Source: Sulfurimonas sp. (GTDB taxonomy: Bacteria; Campylobacterota; Campylobacteria; Campylobacterales; Sulfurimonadaceae). Taken from it: a DNA stretch of 64,000 nt. The stretch's first letter is position 1, and each line of letters begins with the position of its first letter. Under the pieces are notes generated by a model. That model saw only the letters and a list, made by a program, of their open reading frames with translations, ran no database searches and had not been told where the DNA came from. Location of the stretch: positions 1 to 64,000 of the forward strand of contig NZ_JALOAN010000003.1 in NCBI RefSeq assembly GCF_023228785.1, given 5' to 3'. Below are positions 26,389-35,016 of the stretch, piece after piece. The position numbers and the translations under genes are program-made.

Positions 26389-26976
26389 ATGCTAGATCTA
26401 CCATGTGTCATCTTTGCAGGTGGTAAAAGCTCAAGAATGAAAGAAGATAAATCTCTTCTTTCATTTGGAGGCTTTAATACTCTAACTGAGTTTCAGTTCT
26501 TTCGTCTAAAAAAAATCTTCAAATATGTCTATATATCTTGCAAAGACAAAAGTAAGTTTGACTTTCCTACAAAAAATGGAGATGCAACTTTTATAGAAGA
26601 TGCAAAGAGTATTGAGGTTTTCGCCCCTACTGCTGGCTTTGTTGCAATATTTCAAACACTAAAAACAGACTCTTTTTTCGCTCTTAGTGTAGATGCACCT
26701 TTTGTTGGACTAAAAGAGATAGAAGCTCTTGTAGATGCAGATAGTTTTAACGCAGATGCATGCATTGCAAAAACAGCATTTGGCATTCAGCCCATGTGTG
26801 GGATCTATCATCGCTCATTAGAGAAAAAATTTATTAAAATGCTCAAAGAAGACAACCATAAACTAGGCTTTTTACTAAAATCTTCCAAAACTACTTTTGT
26901 AAACTTTGAGGATGAAAAAGCCTTTTTAAACCTAAACCACCCTCATGAATATATAGAAGCACTGAAGCTAATCTAG
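26389..26976 (+). CDS. mobA: Molybdenum cofactor guanylyltransferase
   Basis: The 195-residue protein has the MobA nucleotide-binding signature CVIFAGGKSSRMKEDKSLL at the N-terminus and FFALSVDAPFVGLKEI in place of the usual DMP motif. MobA attaches GMP to molybdopterin, making the form used by DMSO-reductase enzymes. The gene starts on the base after the ompA-like stop. moaC follows 52 bases on. SoxC-type enzymes use non-guanylated Moco, so MobA probably serves other molybdoenzymes such as nitrate reductase. Confidence 0.85.
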   Translation: MLDLPCVIFAGGKSSRMKEDKSLLSFGGFNTLTEFQFFRLKKIFKYVYISCKDKSKFDFPTKNGDATFIEDAKSIEVFAPTAGFVAIFQTLKTDSFFALSVDAPFVGLKEIEALVDADSFNADACIAKTAFGIQPMCGIYHRSLEKKFIKMLKEDNHKLGFLLKSSKTTFVNFEDEKAFLNLNHPHEYIEALKLI

Positions 26977-27028
26977 TATAAATTCAACTCCCCTTCGCTA
27001 TAATAAAGAAAAAATAAAAAGAAATATA

Positions 27029-27499
27029 ATGAACTTAACACACTTAGATGAAAACCAAAGACCAAAGATGGTTGATGTGTCGGATAAAAATCAAACAACA
27101 AGAGTAGCGGTAGCCTCTGGATATATAGAGATGAGTCAAGATGCTTACAGTGCCATAGTTAGCGAAAAAACTAAAAAAGGTCCAGTACTTCAAACTGCTG
27201 TTATTGCGGCTATAATGGGTACAAAAAAGACAAGTGAGCTTATCCCAATGTGTCATCCACTAAACCTTAGTGGCATCAACTGCGATGTTGAAGAACTTCC
27301 GGACCTACCTGGATTTAAACTACAGGTTACTGCAAAATTATCAGGGCAAACTGGGGTTGAGATGGAAGCACTAACTGGTGTTAGCATAGGTCTTTTAACT
27401 ATTTATGATATGGTAAAAGCCATAGACAAAGGCATGATAATACGAAATGTACAACTTGAAGAAAAATCAGGAGGAAAAAGTGGAGATTTTAAACGATAG
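27029..27499 (+). CDS. moaC: Cyclic pyranopterin monophosphate synthase
   Basis: The 156-residue protein matches MoaC: MVDVSDKNQTTRVAVASG near the start, KKTSELIPMCHPLNLSGI in the middle, and GVEMEALTGVSIGLLTIYD followed by MVKAIDKGM near the end. These hold the conserved His, Glu and Lys/Asp of the active site. MoaC forms cyclic pyranopterin monophosphate in the first stage of molybdenum cofactor synthesis. The last 20 bases overlap the DUF493 gene. Confidence 0.93.
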   Translation: MNLTHLDENQRPKMVDVSDKNQTTRVAVASGYIEMSQDAYSAIVSEKTKKGPVLQTAVIAAIMGTKKTSELIPMCHPLNLSGINCDVEELPDLPGFKLQVTAKLSGQTGVEMEALTGVSIGLLTIYDMVKAIDKGMIIRNVQLEEKSGGKSGDFKR

Positions 27500-27749
27500 A
27501 GATGAAAAGCTCATACTTGAGTATCCATGTTCGTGGTCTTATAAACTTATAGCAGGCGAGAAAGAAGCACTAGAGAAGGCTATAAGGGATGTTATAGATG
27601 AGAGAAGCCATAAGTTAACTCACTCTAAAAACTCAAAAGGTGGCAAGTATGTGAGTATGAACTTAGATCTACTTGTTCACAACGAAGACGATAGAAACTT
27701 TATATATGAGGCTCTAAAAGCTCATCAAAATATCAAAATGGTACTATAA
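27480..27749 (+). CDS. DUF493 (YbeD-like) family protein
   Basis: I choose a GTG start at 27480 (second residue E, sequence EILNDRDEKLILEYPCSW, 89 residues), with GGAGG five bases upstream. The longer ATG frame at 27447 adds residues read from inside moaC. The protein has the ACT-like YbeD/DUF493 pattern: LEYPCSWSYKLIAGEKEAL, then YVSMNLDLLVHNEDDRNFIY and EALKAHQNIKMVL. The function is unknown; YbeD has been suggested as an allosteric regulator near lipoate genes in E. coli. Confidence 0.8.
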   Translation: MEILNDRDEKLILEYPCSWSYKLIAGEKEALEKAIRDVIDERSHKLTHSKNSKGGKYVSMNLDLLVHNEDDRNFIYEALKAHQNIKMVL

Positions 27750-27768
27750 AATAAACAAAGGATTTAAA

Positions 27769-28821
27769 ATGGAAGTAGATAAACTAACAATCGATATACA
27801 AAATTCATACAATAAGACTCTAAAAGATGTTGAGAAAAGAGTTTCAGATGTAATTGCTAAACTAGCAAATGAAACAGACATAGATGAGCTAAACCTTCAT
27901 GAAATTAAAAGTATTGCTACAACTATTTTAGATATCGAAACAAAAACTTTTAAAGACGATGTAGCATCTCTAGTAGCCCAAAAAGAAGCACTAGAGAGAA
28001 AATTAGAGAAAAAAGCTTTAGAGCTTCAAGAGACAAAATACAATGTTTTTAATGCTATTGAATTAAAGTTAAGCAACAACGAACCCGCTCTTTTAAAACT
28101 CCATCAAGTAAAACTTCAGTCCATTGACCTATATGAATTTCTAAGTGAATTAGTAGAGTCTGCTATCATCACAGCGCTAGAGAGAGATACAGACGGGGAG
28201 ATAAAAGATAGTATTCAAGAAGTTATCAAAGATTTAACTTTTGAAGCTATAAAAGAAGGTTCTCTAAACACTATCAGAATAAGAAAGATCTTATCTACTA
28301 TCTTACAGTGCGCTATAGACGTTGCAGAAGCTACTCCAACAAAGGCTGAAGACATCTTAAGTGCAACTCTCAAAGGTATGAGAAGTGGGCTTATCCACTC
28401 TATAGATAGATTCAAAAAACGATTAGCTTATATGCCAGTTGAAGCCAAACATATACTTATAGAAGATTATGACACCATTATGGAAGACCTTAACCAAACA
28501 GATGTTCTCTTCTCTCAAGTTGTACAAACTCAAGCTAGTGAAAATTCACAAATGATAAATAAACTTTTAGTAAACATCAATAAAAGCATGCGCTATGATC
28601 TTGAAGAATTAGTTCATATCTCTAAAGAAGCAGCTGATATGATGAGAGATAGATTTTCAAATTTTGCTAAAACAGCAGTCTCTAGAGCAGATACAGCCTT
28701 TAAATCTCAAGCTGCGCAAGAAGCAAAAAGAATGGGTAAACAAGCTTGGAGCGTTGCAAAAACAGCTCTTGGAAGTGCTATAAAAACTGCTAAAGATGCA
28801 ATGGAAAATAGAGACAAGTAA
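27769..28821 (+). CDS. Coiled-coil protein of unknown function
   Basis: The 350-residue soluble protein is almost wholly helical. A likely coiled coil occurs at about residues 65-90 (VAQKEALERKLEKKALELQE), and the C-terminal third is rich in Ala and Lys (KTAVSRADTAFKSQAAQEAK, AKTALGSAIKTAKDAMEN). No signal peptide, membrane helix or catalytic motif is visible. I do not recognise the family. It starts 19 bases after the DUF493 gene and ends in a hairpin terminator, so it may be the last gene of the mob-moa operon. Confidence 0.65.
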   Translation: MEVDKLTIDIQNSYNKTLKDVEKRVSDVIAKLANETDIDELNLHEIKSIATTILDIETKTFKDDVASLVAQKEALERKLEKKALELQETKYNVFNAIELKLSNNEPALLKLHQVKLQSIDLYEFLSELVESAIITALERDTDGEIKDSIQEVIKDLTFEAIKEGSLNTIRIRKILSTILQCAIDVAEATPTKAEDILSATLKGMRSGLIHSIDRFKKRLAYMPVEAKHILIEDYDTIMEDLNQTDVLFSQVVQTQASENSQMINKLLVNINKSMRYDLEELVHISKEAADMMRDRFSNFAKTAVSRADTAFKSQAAQEAKRMGKQAWSVAKTALGSAIKTAKDAMENRDK

Positions 28822-28839
28822 GAGACGCGTTATCTCTTA
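28819..28839. terminator. Hairpin terminator between convergent genes
   Basis: Arms TAAGAGA (28819-28825) and TCTCTTA (28833-28839) form a 7-base perfect stem over the stop codon of the coiled-coil gene. It lies between it and the convergent FccB-like gene. There is no long T-run, so efficiency is uncertain. Confidence 0.5.
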
Positions 28840-28859
28840 CCTATTGCTTTTAAAAGGTA

Positions 28860-30203
28860 CTACTTACTAAACATATCCGCATACAGAGCATTTGCCCAAT
28901 CATAAATGGAATTTGCATTAACTTCTCCATCTTTAAGCCAATCTTCACTACTGGTTGTTGATGCAAAGTTAAATGTTTCATCTGTTTTATTATGAGCATA
29001 TTGTGTGTAAATATAGATTGCTCTCTCTGGCGCTATAGAAACAGCAGAAAAACAAGTAGTTGTTGGTGATTCCCACTTTATTTCTTTTGTTTTGTTTATC
29101 TTTTGAGCTATTAATGTAGCTACATGATGCCCCTCAGAGTTAGCAGTATTTCCTGATTTTGAAAAGCCCATTGGTCTAGAATCACCGGCAATAAATATAT
29201 CTTTTTCGCCATTTACCTCATATGTAAGAGTGTTAATATCGCCTTCAAGCATATTTTTTGCATCTTTTGCGATACCAACCCTTTCTAAAATTTTAGCACC
29301 TCGAACATGAGGATAAAAAGCGGCCTCCTCAAATTCAATCTCATCAAAATCTGTTTCAACTATTTTATTATCAAGATCTATGTTATTTATAACTGTGTTT
29401 GGCATATACTCAATATAATCACCATATAGTTCATCAAAAGCCGATTGAAAACCTTCTTTTTTGATTGTTACAGTGTTATTTTCATCTAATAGTATAACTT
29501 TGGCTTTTAAATTTTTTTGTTTGAAATAATCTGCAATTACACAGGCTCTTTCATAAGGTGCTGGAAGACATCTATAGTTCCCGCTTGGAACTGTTAAAAT
29601 AAAGTTTCCACCTTTGAAGTTAAGAACTTTGTTTCGCAAAGTAATGTGCTCAGATCCAGGGATAAAACCTGCTGGATACTCTTGTCTAAGTCTTGTCTCA
29701 AAGGCTATATCATCTGTCCATCTAGAATAGTCATAATCAATACCTGGTGCAAAAACTAAGTAATCAAAACTTATATCACCATCACTAGTCTCTAAAACAC
29801 GATTTTCTCTATCAAGGCCGATTGCAGTTGCATGGAAGTAGGTGTAGTTATTCTCTCTTGCAGCTTGAAGATAATCGTGAGTTAAAAACTCTAACTCTAT
29901 CTTATCAACTAACCATAAATTGCTAAGAGGACATGATACAAATTCATGTCTTTGCTCAACTAATACAACATCTGCATTCGGAGCAAATATTTTTGTATAT
30001 TTTGCAATAGAGAGTCCAGACCAGCCACCGCCCACTACAACTACTCTAGGACCTTTTGCTTCAGCAATAGGCGCTTTAAAAGTATTTTTAGAGTTAGCTG
30101 ACTTCTCTGGGAGAGGGTTTTGTATTTTGCTACATCCGCTTATTGCTACTGCAGCTGCAGTAACTCCTGAAAGCTGTAAAGCCTTTCTTCTCGATATAGC
30201 CAT
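28860..30203 (-). CDS. Flavocytochrome c sulfide dehydrogenase-like flavoprotein (FccB/SoxF type)
   Basis: The 447-residue precursor has a Tat signal ending in a lipobox-like ISGCSK (MAISRRKALQLSGVTAAAVA). The mature part has an FAD-binding GGGWSGLSIAKY, the FCSD-type disulfide region YRCLPAPYERACVIADY and a distal Cys in TTTCFSAVSIAPERAIY, the pair that attacks sulfide. FVSCPLSNLW is also typical. It would oxidise sulfide in the periplasm and pass electrons to a cytochrome c. A fccA cytochrome is not next to it. It forms a run with the DUF302 and MOSC genes upstream. Confidence 0.85.
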   Translation of the reverse strand: MAISRRKALQLSGVTAAAVAISGCSKIQNPLPEKSANSKNTFKAPIAEAKGPRVVVVGGGWSGLSIAKYTKIFAPNADVVLVEQRHEFVSCPLSNLWLVDKIELEFLTHDYLQAARENNYTYFHATAIGLDRENRVLETSDGDISFDYLVFAPGIDYDYSRWTDDIAFETRLRQEYPAGFIPGSEHITLRNKVLNFKGGNFILTVPSGNYRCLPAPYERACVIADYFKQKNLKAKVILLDENNTVTIKKEGFQSAFDELYGDYIEYMPNTVINNIDLDNKIVETDFDEIEFEEAAFYPHVRGAKILERVGIAKDAKNMLEGDINTLTYEVNGEKDIFIAGDSRPMGFSKSGNTANSEGHHVATLIAQKINKTKEIKWESPTTTCFSAVSIAPERAIYIYTQYAHNKTDETFNFASTTSSEDWLKDGEVNANSIYDWANALYADMFSK

Positions 30204-30233
30204 TTTAGTACCCTCTCTTTAATTTATTTCTTT

Positions 30234-31172
30234 TTACTCTAAAGTTTCTTTAATTACTCCTACGAGTGCTTTTTGAGCATCTTCTAATACCTCTAATGAT
30301 GGCTTATCTTCGATATCTAAAGAGCTTATCCAGTTATATACTGATGGATATGCCATTTTTACCTCTGTTGAACCTTTTTCTTTATACATATATAATACAC
30401 AAGGAGCAAATGCACCAGCTTCTGGGTGAGTTTTTGCTACTTCAAAAATAACTGGTAATTTACAAATAGAATATGCATCAAAAAAATCATACTTGTCATA
30501 GCCAGCCTCAGCAAACTCATCACCTAGCTTGTTATAACCAGCGATTACAAATCCCAAAGTTTCTACTGAACCTTCAAGTTCCATTTGAAGACTTTCCAAT
30601 TCATCTTCAACATCATCGCCTTGAGCTTCCATTTCACCAGTAAATGAAGATACTAGCTCACCTTTAGGTGTTAATATCTTATATGATGTTTTCTCAAAAT
30701 GACCATTTGGTAATGCCTTAGCTAGTGTAGCTCTAATAAGTTTACTATACTCTATCATATGTTTATTAGACGCAGGTATACCAGTAACCTTTGCCATACC
30801 TTCTAGTGATATAGATGAGATAGAAATATCATTAGAATTTTCGTTCATATATATTGACATACTTAGAGGTGCAAGCAGTGCAGCCTCTGGAGTTATTTTA
30901 ACAAGTTCTAAAACTAGATTTTTTTCATAAAGAGTAAAAAGATGATACATTTTATGATTTGTTTTTTGAAATTTTGATTTAAATGCAACATTCATATCAT
31001 TATTTCCAGAGATTATAAACCCTGCATCTGCGAAAGCTTTCTCTATAGAAGCTCCTGTAATTTTGCCTTTTGAATTATCTGCCGTGTATATTTGAATATC
31101 TTGTGCCCCACTCGCTACAACTGCAGTTACTAACATTAATGTTGCAACTAAACTTTTGATCATTGATTTCAT
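30234..31172 (-). CDS. Secreted protein with two DUF302-like domains
   Basis: The 312-residue precursor has a signal peptide (SLVATLMLVTAVVASGAQ) and two similar domains, about residues 25-150 and 195-312. Both contain a phrase of the form F-x-L-Y/I-C/N-x-x-L-V-L/I-x-E-V-x-K (YEKNLVLELVKITPEA and SICKLPVIFEVAKTHPEAG), typical of DUF302. DUF302 proteins are common beside thiosulfate and sulfide oxidation genes, and some bind heme. The second copy alone carries cysteines (SICKLP and FAPCVLYMY). It is 30 bases upstream of the FccB-like gene, so they are probably co-expressed. Confidence 0.75.
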   Translation of the reverse strand: MKSMIKSLVATLMLVTAVVASGAQDIQIYTADNSKGKITGASIEKAFADAGFIISGNNDMNVAFKSKFQKTNHKMYHLFTLYEKNLVLELVKITPEAALLAPLSMSIYMNENSNDISISSISLEGMAKVTGIPASNKHMIEYSKLIRATLAKALPNGHFEKTSYKILTPKGELVSSFTGEMEAQGDDVEDELESLQMELEGSVETLGFVIAGYNKLGDEFAEAGYDKYDFFDAYSICKLPVIFEVAKTHPEAGAFAPCVLYMYKEKGSTEVKMAYPSVYNWISSLDIEDKPSLEVLEDAQKALVGVIKETLE

Positions 31173-31212
31173 TTCTTTCCCTTTTTTGTTAATTTTGTGA
31201 GATTTTCACTCT

Positions 31213-31650
31213 CTATTTTAGAAGATAAATATTATCGTCCTTGCGGATTGTCCCACTTCTTATAACCTTTGCAAAAACACCTCTGTCATCTTTAAGAAGC
31301 TTTGGCAGTTTTGCATCTATTTTTGCTAAACTCTTACAAAGTGTACAATTTTGACTGATCTCTAATTCAAGATCACCAATTGTAAGTCTTGCTCCTGGTC
31401 TTAAGTGGTACGGATTATAATCCATGAGTATATTTTCCCCTAATGCACTATATGGCGCATCTATACCGTTACTCGCAGCTAGTTTATAGCTGTCTAGCGA
31501 AGTTATTAAGACCGATCTTTGTATATCTTTATTATAATACTTATCTTCTATAACACCCTTGTCATCAAGAGCCAACTCAGTTGTATTTACTCTACCATTA
31601 TCTGTAGAATAAAATAGTTCTAAAATCTTTCCAGCTTGAATTAATGACAT
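31213..31650 (-). CDS. MOSC domain protein
   Basis: The 145-residue protein carries a MOSC pattern: GVIEDKYYNKDIQRSVLITS, SALGENILMDYNP, then LRPGARLTIGDLELEISQNC, where the final Cys is the usual Moco-sulfur residue, followed by TLCKSLA. MOSC proteins bind or sulfurate molybdenum cofactor or act in detoxification. The gene opens a run with DUF302 and FccB-like genes, downstream of the sox block, and is separated from the soxH-like gene by a hairpin. Confidence 0.8.
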   Translation of the reverse strand: MSLIQAGKILELFYSTDNGRVNTTELALDDKGVIEDKYYNKDIQRSVLITSLDSYKLAASNGIDAPYSALGENILMDYNPYHLRPGARLTIGDLELEISQNCTLCKSLAKIDAKLPKLLKDDRGVFAKVIRSGTIRKDDNIYLLK

Positions 31651-31742
31651 ATAGCACTACTCTCTTATATTTAAATCTTGCAGTTAACAAAAACAAAGTT
31701 TTTATTTTGAATTAGGCAGTACAACAAAGTACAATTTACTCT

Positions 31743-31782
31743 ATGCAAAAAAATAAACATTTGAAATGAAATTTTTTTGCAT
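31743..31782. terminator. AT-rich hairpin terminator after the soxH-like gene
   Basis: Perfect 12-base arms ATGCAAAAAAAT (31743-31754) and ATTTTTTTGCAT (31771-31782) with a 16-base loop. On either strand the stem contains a run of seven T, fitting factor-independent termination. It separates the sox block from the MOSC-DUF302-FccB run. Confidence 0.6.
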
Positions 31783-31828
31783 TGCTTTAAATTGTATCGA
31801 TATTACTAGTACTGCTAATGTTTACAGA

Positions 31829-32941
31829 TTATTCTTCGTCTTCATCTTCGTCGTCATCACTATGTAAATCATCTTCATCAAACATTTCTAGCTCTTCATA
31901 AGATCTAAAAACATTACCTGGACTTAAAAGATAATATAACTCTTTATTTCTAAATTCTTCAAGAGTTACATGTTTAGTAATCATATCCGGATGTATCTCT
32001 TCTTCAATACCTTCAAGAACTCTATCTTTTAAAAGAGTAAAATATTGAACAGCCTCATCAGCGGCAGACTTATCAGTTATAAAACCATGTCCTGGAACTA
32101 AATGATTCCAATCTCTATCTCTTATAGCTTTAAGTGCATTTAATTGTCCAACAACAACACCATCACGATTTGAAGTCACTCTACCATTCATTACAATATC
32201 TGCCACAAGAACAACTTTATCTTCTGGAAGATATAAAAACCAATCTTCTTCAGAGTGTGCATAGCCAACTTTTACGTACTCCATCTTAACACCATGAAGT
32301 GTAAGTTCGGTTGTTTCATCAAATGACTCATCAACCGGAACCAGCTTAGTACCTCTAATTGCATTTTGGTAAAGAGCTCTAATCATTCTAGTTTGAGGTG
32401 GTATCTCTCTAGTATTTTCGTTAGGTTTTCCTGTATGCTCATCAAAACCAAGATAATTCACATTAACAGATTTTGGACCGTATACAATAGCACCTTGTGT
32501 CTCTTTATAGTAGTTATTACCTAACCAGTGATCATCATGCTCATGACTTACAATAACTGATTTAACAGGCAAATCAGCAATTTTTTTCATAGCTGCATGT
32601 GCTTGCTTTGCAAATATATAAGATGGACCAGTATCCCATGCTATCCAACTATCATTACCTTTGATGTAACAACTGTTAGACATGTCACCAGCATTTTCTT
32701 TAGTTGGCATTTCCATAGCACCAAAGAAACACCATACTCTATCACTAACTTGCACAGGTTTTAAATTATAATCCCACTCTTTATTGGTACCTGTTCGCGG
32801 TTCAACCCACTCATAAAGAATAAAATTTTCATCTGCGTCAAGCTGACTAGGATTTGCGATTGTAACGCTTTTATTAAAGATAAATGGCATAGATATAACA
32901 AATCCAATTATCGATAATAAAATTATGATTTTAATTTTCAT
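31829..32941 (-). CDS. SoxH-like metallo-beta-lactamase-fold hydrolase
   Basis: The 370-residue protein has an N-terminal signal anchor (IIILLSIIGFVISMPFIF) and the metal-binding signature VIVSHEHDDHWLGNNYY (HxHxDH). Later ligands lie in YAHSEEDW, VLVADIV and LVPGHGFIT. The C-terminal tail is very acidic (DDLHSDDDEDEDEE). This matches the periplasmic SoxH-type hydrolases encoded beside sox genes; their exact reaction is not established. The gene follows soxZ by nine bases. Confidence 0.78.
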   Translation of the reverse strand: MKIKIIILLSIIGFVISMPFIFNKSVTIANPSQLDADENFILYEWVEPRTGTNKEWDYNLKPVQVSDRVWCFFGAMEMPTKENAGDMSNSCYIKGNDSWIAWDTGPSYIFAKQAHAAMKKIADLPVKSVIVSHEHDDHWLGNNYYKETQGAIVYGPKSVNVNYLGFDEHTGKPNENTREIPPQTRMIRALYQNAIRGTKLVPVDESFDETTELTLHGVKMEYVKVGYAHSEEDWFLYLPEDKVVLVADIVMNGRVTSNRDGVVVGQLNALKAIRDRDWNHLVPGHGFITDKSAADEAVQYFTLLKDRVLEGIEEEIHPDMITKHVTLEEFRNKELYYLLSPGNVFRSYEELEMFDEDDLHSDDDEDEDEE

Positions 32942-32950
32942 AAGGTATCC

Positions 32951-33250
32951 CTATTTAATTTTTTCTGTTTCTGTTTCCGTTTTATTATCGTTATCAATTG
33001 TAGTAAAAGCGATTTTATCACCTTTTTTACCTTTAAACTCAAACTTAACTAGTGGATTTTCAGACATAAAACCACTCATTGTTACTTCGTACACTACAGC
33101 ATCTTTAACTTTAGCCACTATATATCTGATATATGACGGGCTAATACCTTTTTTAACAGCTTCTTCTTTGTCAGCCATTAAGCTTGTAAACATCGCCTTT
33201 ACTTTAACAACGCCTTTTTTTTCTTTTGCTTTAATTTTCATCTTTGCCAT
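32951..33250 (-). CDS. soxZ: SoxZ sulfur carrier subunit
   Basis: The 99-residue protein has the immunoglobulin-like SoxZ pattern: MKIKAKEKKGVVKVKAMFTS, YEVTMSGFMSENPLVKFEF and GDKIAFTTIDND. No signal peptide is present; SoxZ is carried to the periplasm as a complex with SoxY, which has the Tat signal. SoxYZ holds the sulfur substrate as a thioconjugate for SoxCD and other Sox enzymes. It sits between soxY and the soxH-like gene. Confidence 0.88.
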   Translation of the reverse strand: MAKMKIKAKEKKGVVKVKAMFTSLMADKEEAVKKGISPSYIRYIVAKVKDAVVYEVTMSGFMSENPLVKFEFKGKKGDKIAFTTIDNDNKTETETEKIK

Positions 33251-33310
33251 TTTTTTACCTTTTTATTTTATTTGTTTTTTTATTTATTTTGTCGAATGGG
33301 AGGAGGTATA

Positions 33311-33772
33311 TCAACCTCCACAACCACCAATAGAAACATCTATCTCTTTTGATGAAGTATACAGTGTTCCTGTACCTCTCTCTTTACCAACGACAGTTAC
33401 CACAGCTGTTTGTCTCATTTTAATTCTAAAGTCATAATCTATAATAGCACCTACTGGTACAGAGAATACACAAGATAAACATCTTGGGTTAGCATCTTGG
33501 AAAAGTGCTATTGACTCTAAATCTAATGATGATGTAATCGTAATTGGAATTGAACCACCATTTTCTGCTAACTTTGGAGCTTTAAATGAAAATTTACCAC
33601 TTTCTTTAAGTGCACCATTACCATAAAGGGCTTTAATACCATCAACTGTCTTCTCTACTTCCCATGCTTGTGGCATAGTCTCTCTAAAGTCTACTGCACT
33701 TAAGTCTGTACCTGGCATAACGATTGCAGCAAATGCTACAAGACCTACGCCTAAAAATTTTCTTCTATCCAT
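33311..33772 (-). CDS. soxY: SoxY sulfur carrier protein
   Basis: The 153-residue precursor has a Tat signal (MDRRKFLGVGLVAFAAIVMP) and ends VSIGGCGG, the GGCGG C-terminal swinging arm whose Cys carries the sulfur substrate. The central part is the SoxY immunoglobulin-like domain. SoxY forms a heterodimer with SoxZ, encoded next. The lone Cys in NPRCLSCVFS is an additional feature (two cysteines mid-protein) not needed for the carrier role. Confidence 0.93.
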   Translation of the reverse strand: MDRRKFLGVGLVAFAAIVMPGTDLSAVDFRETMPQAWEVEKTVDGIKALYGNGALKESGKFSFKAPKLAENGGSIPITITSSLDLESIALFQDANPRCLSCVFSVPVGAIIDYDFRIKMRQTAVVTVVGKERGTGTLYTSSKEIDVSIGGCGG

Positions 33773-33801
33773 TTTGTTTTCCTTATTTTTAATTTAATGT
33801 T

Positions 33802-35016
33802 TTATTTGCTTGAATTTATCATAAATTCAACTATTGATTTAACTTCATCTGAAGTCAAACTATCATTACCACCTTTTGGAGGCATTCCACCCATACCGTC
33901 GATCGCGTTTCTTAATACTTGATCAAAACCATTGTCCATAACGTCTTCCCATGCGTCTGCATCTCCAAGAGCTGGTGCTCCCATATTATCATTCGCGTGA
34001 CACACTTTACACGATTCATTATACATTTTTTCAGCTTTAGAGATAGTTACATCTTCTACCTCAGGTGGCAAGTCTCTAACCGTTGAGTATGGAGGAACAA
34101 CATCTGACATTTCATAATCTATTCGTACAAGAGTAGCTTCAGTTTTACCATCTTGTCCACCTGGATCTTTACAATCAGTCATACATCTTGTACCAGAACC
34201 AATATTTTTAGCACGATCTGCATAAAATGCTTTGACATCATCTGGACCTGTTGGACCATCGATATTTGGATAAAAACCATCTTTATTTGGTAGAACTACT
34301 TTTGCAAGCTTTTCTGCATTTAAGACATACTCATCATCCATTACTTCGCCATCAATTTTTATATAGTTTTGAGCCAATATATAAGCTGTAATAGCATAAA
34401 CTTCATCATTACTTAAGCTCTTAGGAGTTGCATATGGCATAGCATCTCTAATGTATGTGAAAAGCGTAGTAGCTACAGGCCAATAAGTACCAACAGTTCT
34501 TTTTGGTGCATCTGTTTTTCCATACTCTCTTTGATTTTTAAGAGTGATAACGATCCCGTTCTCATCTTTAGATTGATTACCTCCAGCTAGTTGTGGATAA
34601 CCATGTCCGCCACCACCAAAGTCACCGTGACAAGATGCACACTGTGCTTCATAAAGTTCATCACCCTCTTCAACGGATCCTTCACCCTCAGGTAAGCCTG
34701 TACCATCTGGTAGTGCATCTAAATCCCACGCTTTTATCTCGTTAGCTGTAGGAACTCTACCGTGATTTATTCCTTTTGTACTTTGTTCATTTAATACATA
34801 GGCTGTATACATTCCGTTTTCTCTAGGGTAGATAACACCACCATCTATAGCACCAATTTTTCCAGTGTATGGTCCAGCTAAAGCATTTGCTTGAACTTTT
34901 GCAGGAGTTTTTTCATTCGTACTAGACGATGACGATAAACATCCTGTCAGAAGAAGGGCAGTACTTGCAACAACAGATGCTCCGATTAAAATAGATTTAT
35001 GATCTAACTTGAACAT
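33802..35016 (-). CDS. soxD: SoxD-like diheme cytochrome c
   Basis: The 404-residue precursor has a lipoprotein-type signal (STALLLTGCLSSSSS). Two c-type heme sites, CASCHGDFGGGGHGYPQLAG and CKVCHANDNMGAPAL, have distal Met candidates in RDAMPYAT and DGMGGMPPKG. This is the SoxD layout: an N-terminal cytochrome domain, a linker and a second cytochrome. SoxD takes electrons from SoxC. An unusual CMTDCKDPGG pair sits between the two cytochromes. The gene overlaps soxC by 20 bases. Confidence 0.85.
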   Translation of the reverse strand: MFKLDHKSILIGASVVASTALLLTGCLSSSSSTNEKTPAKVQANALAGPYTGKIGAIDGGVIYPRENGMYTAYVLNEQSTKGINHGRVPTANEIKAWDLDALPDGTGLPEGEGSVEEGDELYEAQCASCHGDFGGGGHGYPQLAGGNQSKDENGIVITLKNQREYGKTDAPKRTVGTYWPVATTLFTYIRDAMPYATPKSLSNDEVYAITAYILAQNYIKIDGEVMDDEYVLNAEKLAKVVLPNKDGFYPNIDGPTGPDDVKAFYADRAKNIGSGTRCMTDCKDPGGQDGKTEATLVRIDYEMSDVVPPYSTVRDLPPEVEDVTISKAEKMYNESCKVCHANDNMGAPALGDADAWEDVMDNGFDQVLRNAIDGMGGMPPKGGNDSLTSDEVKSIVEFMINSSK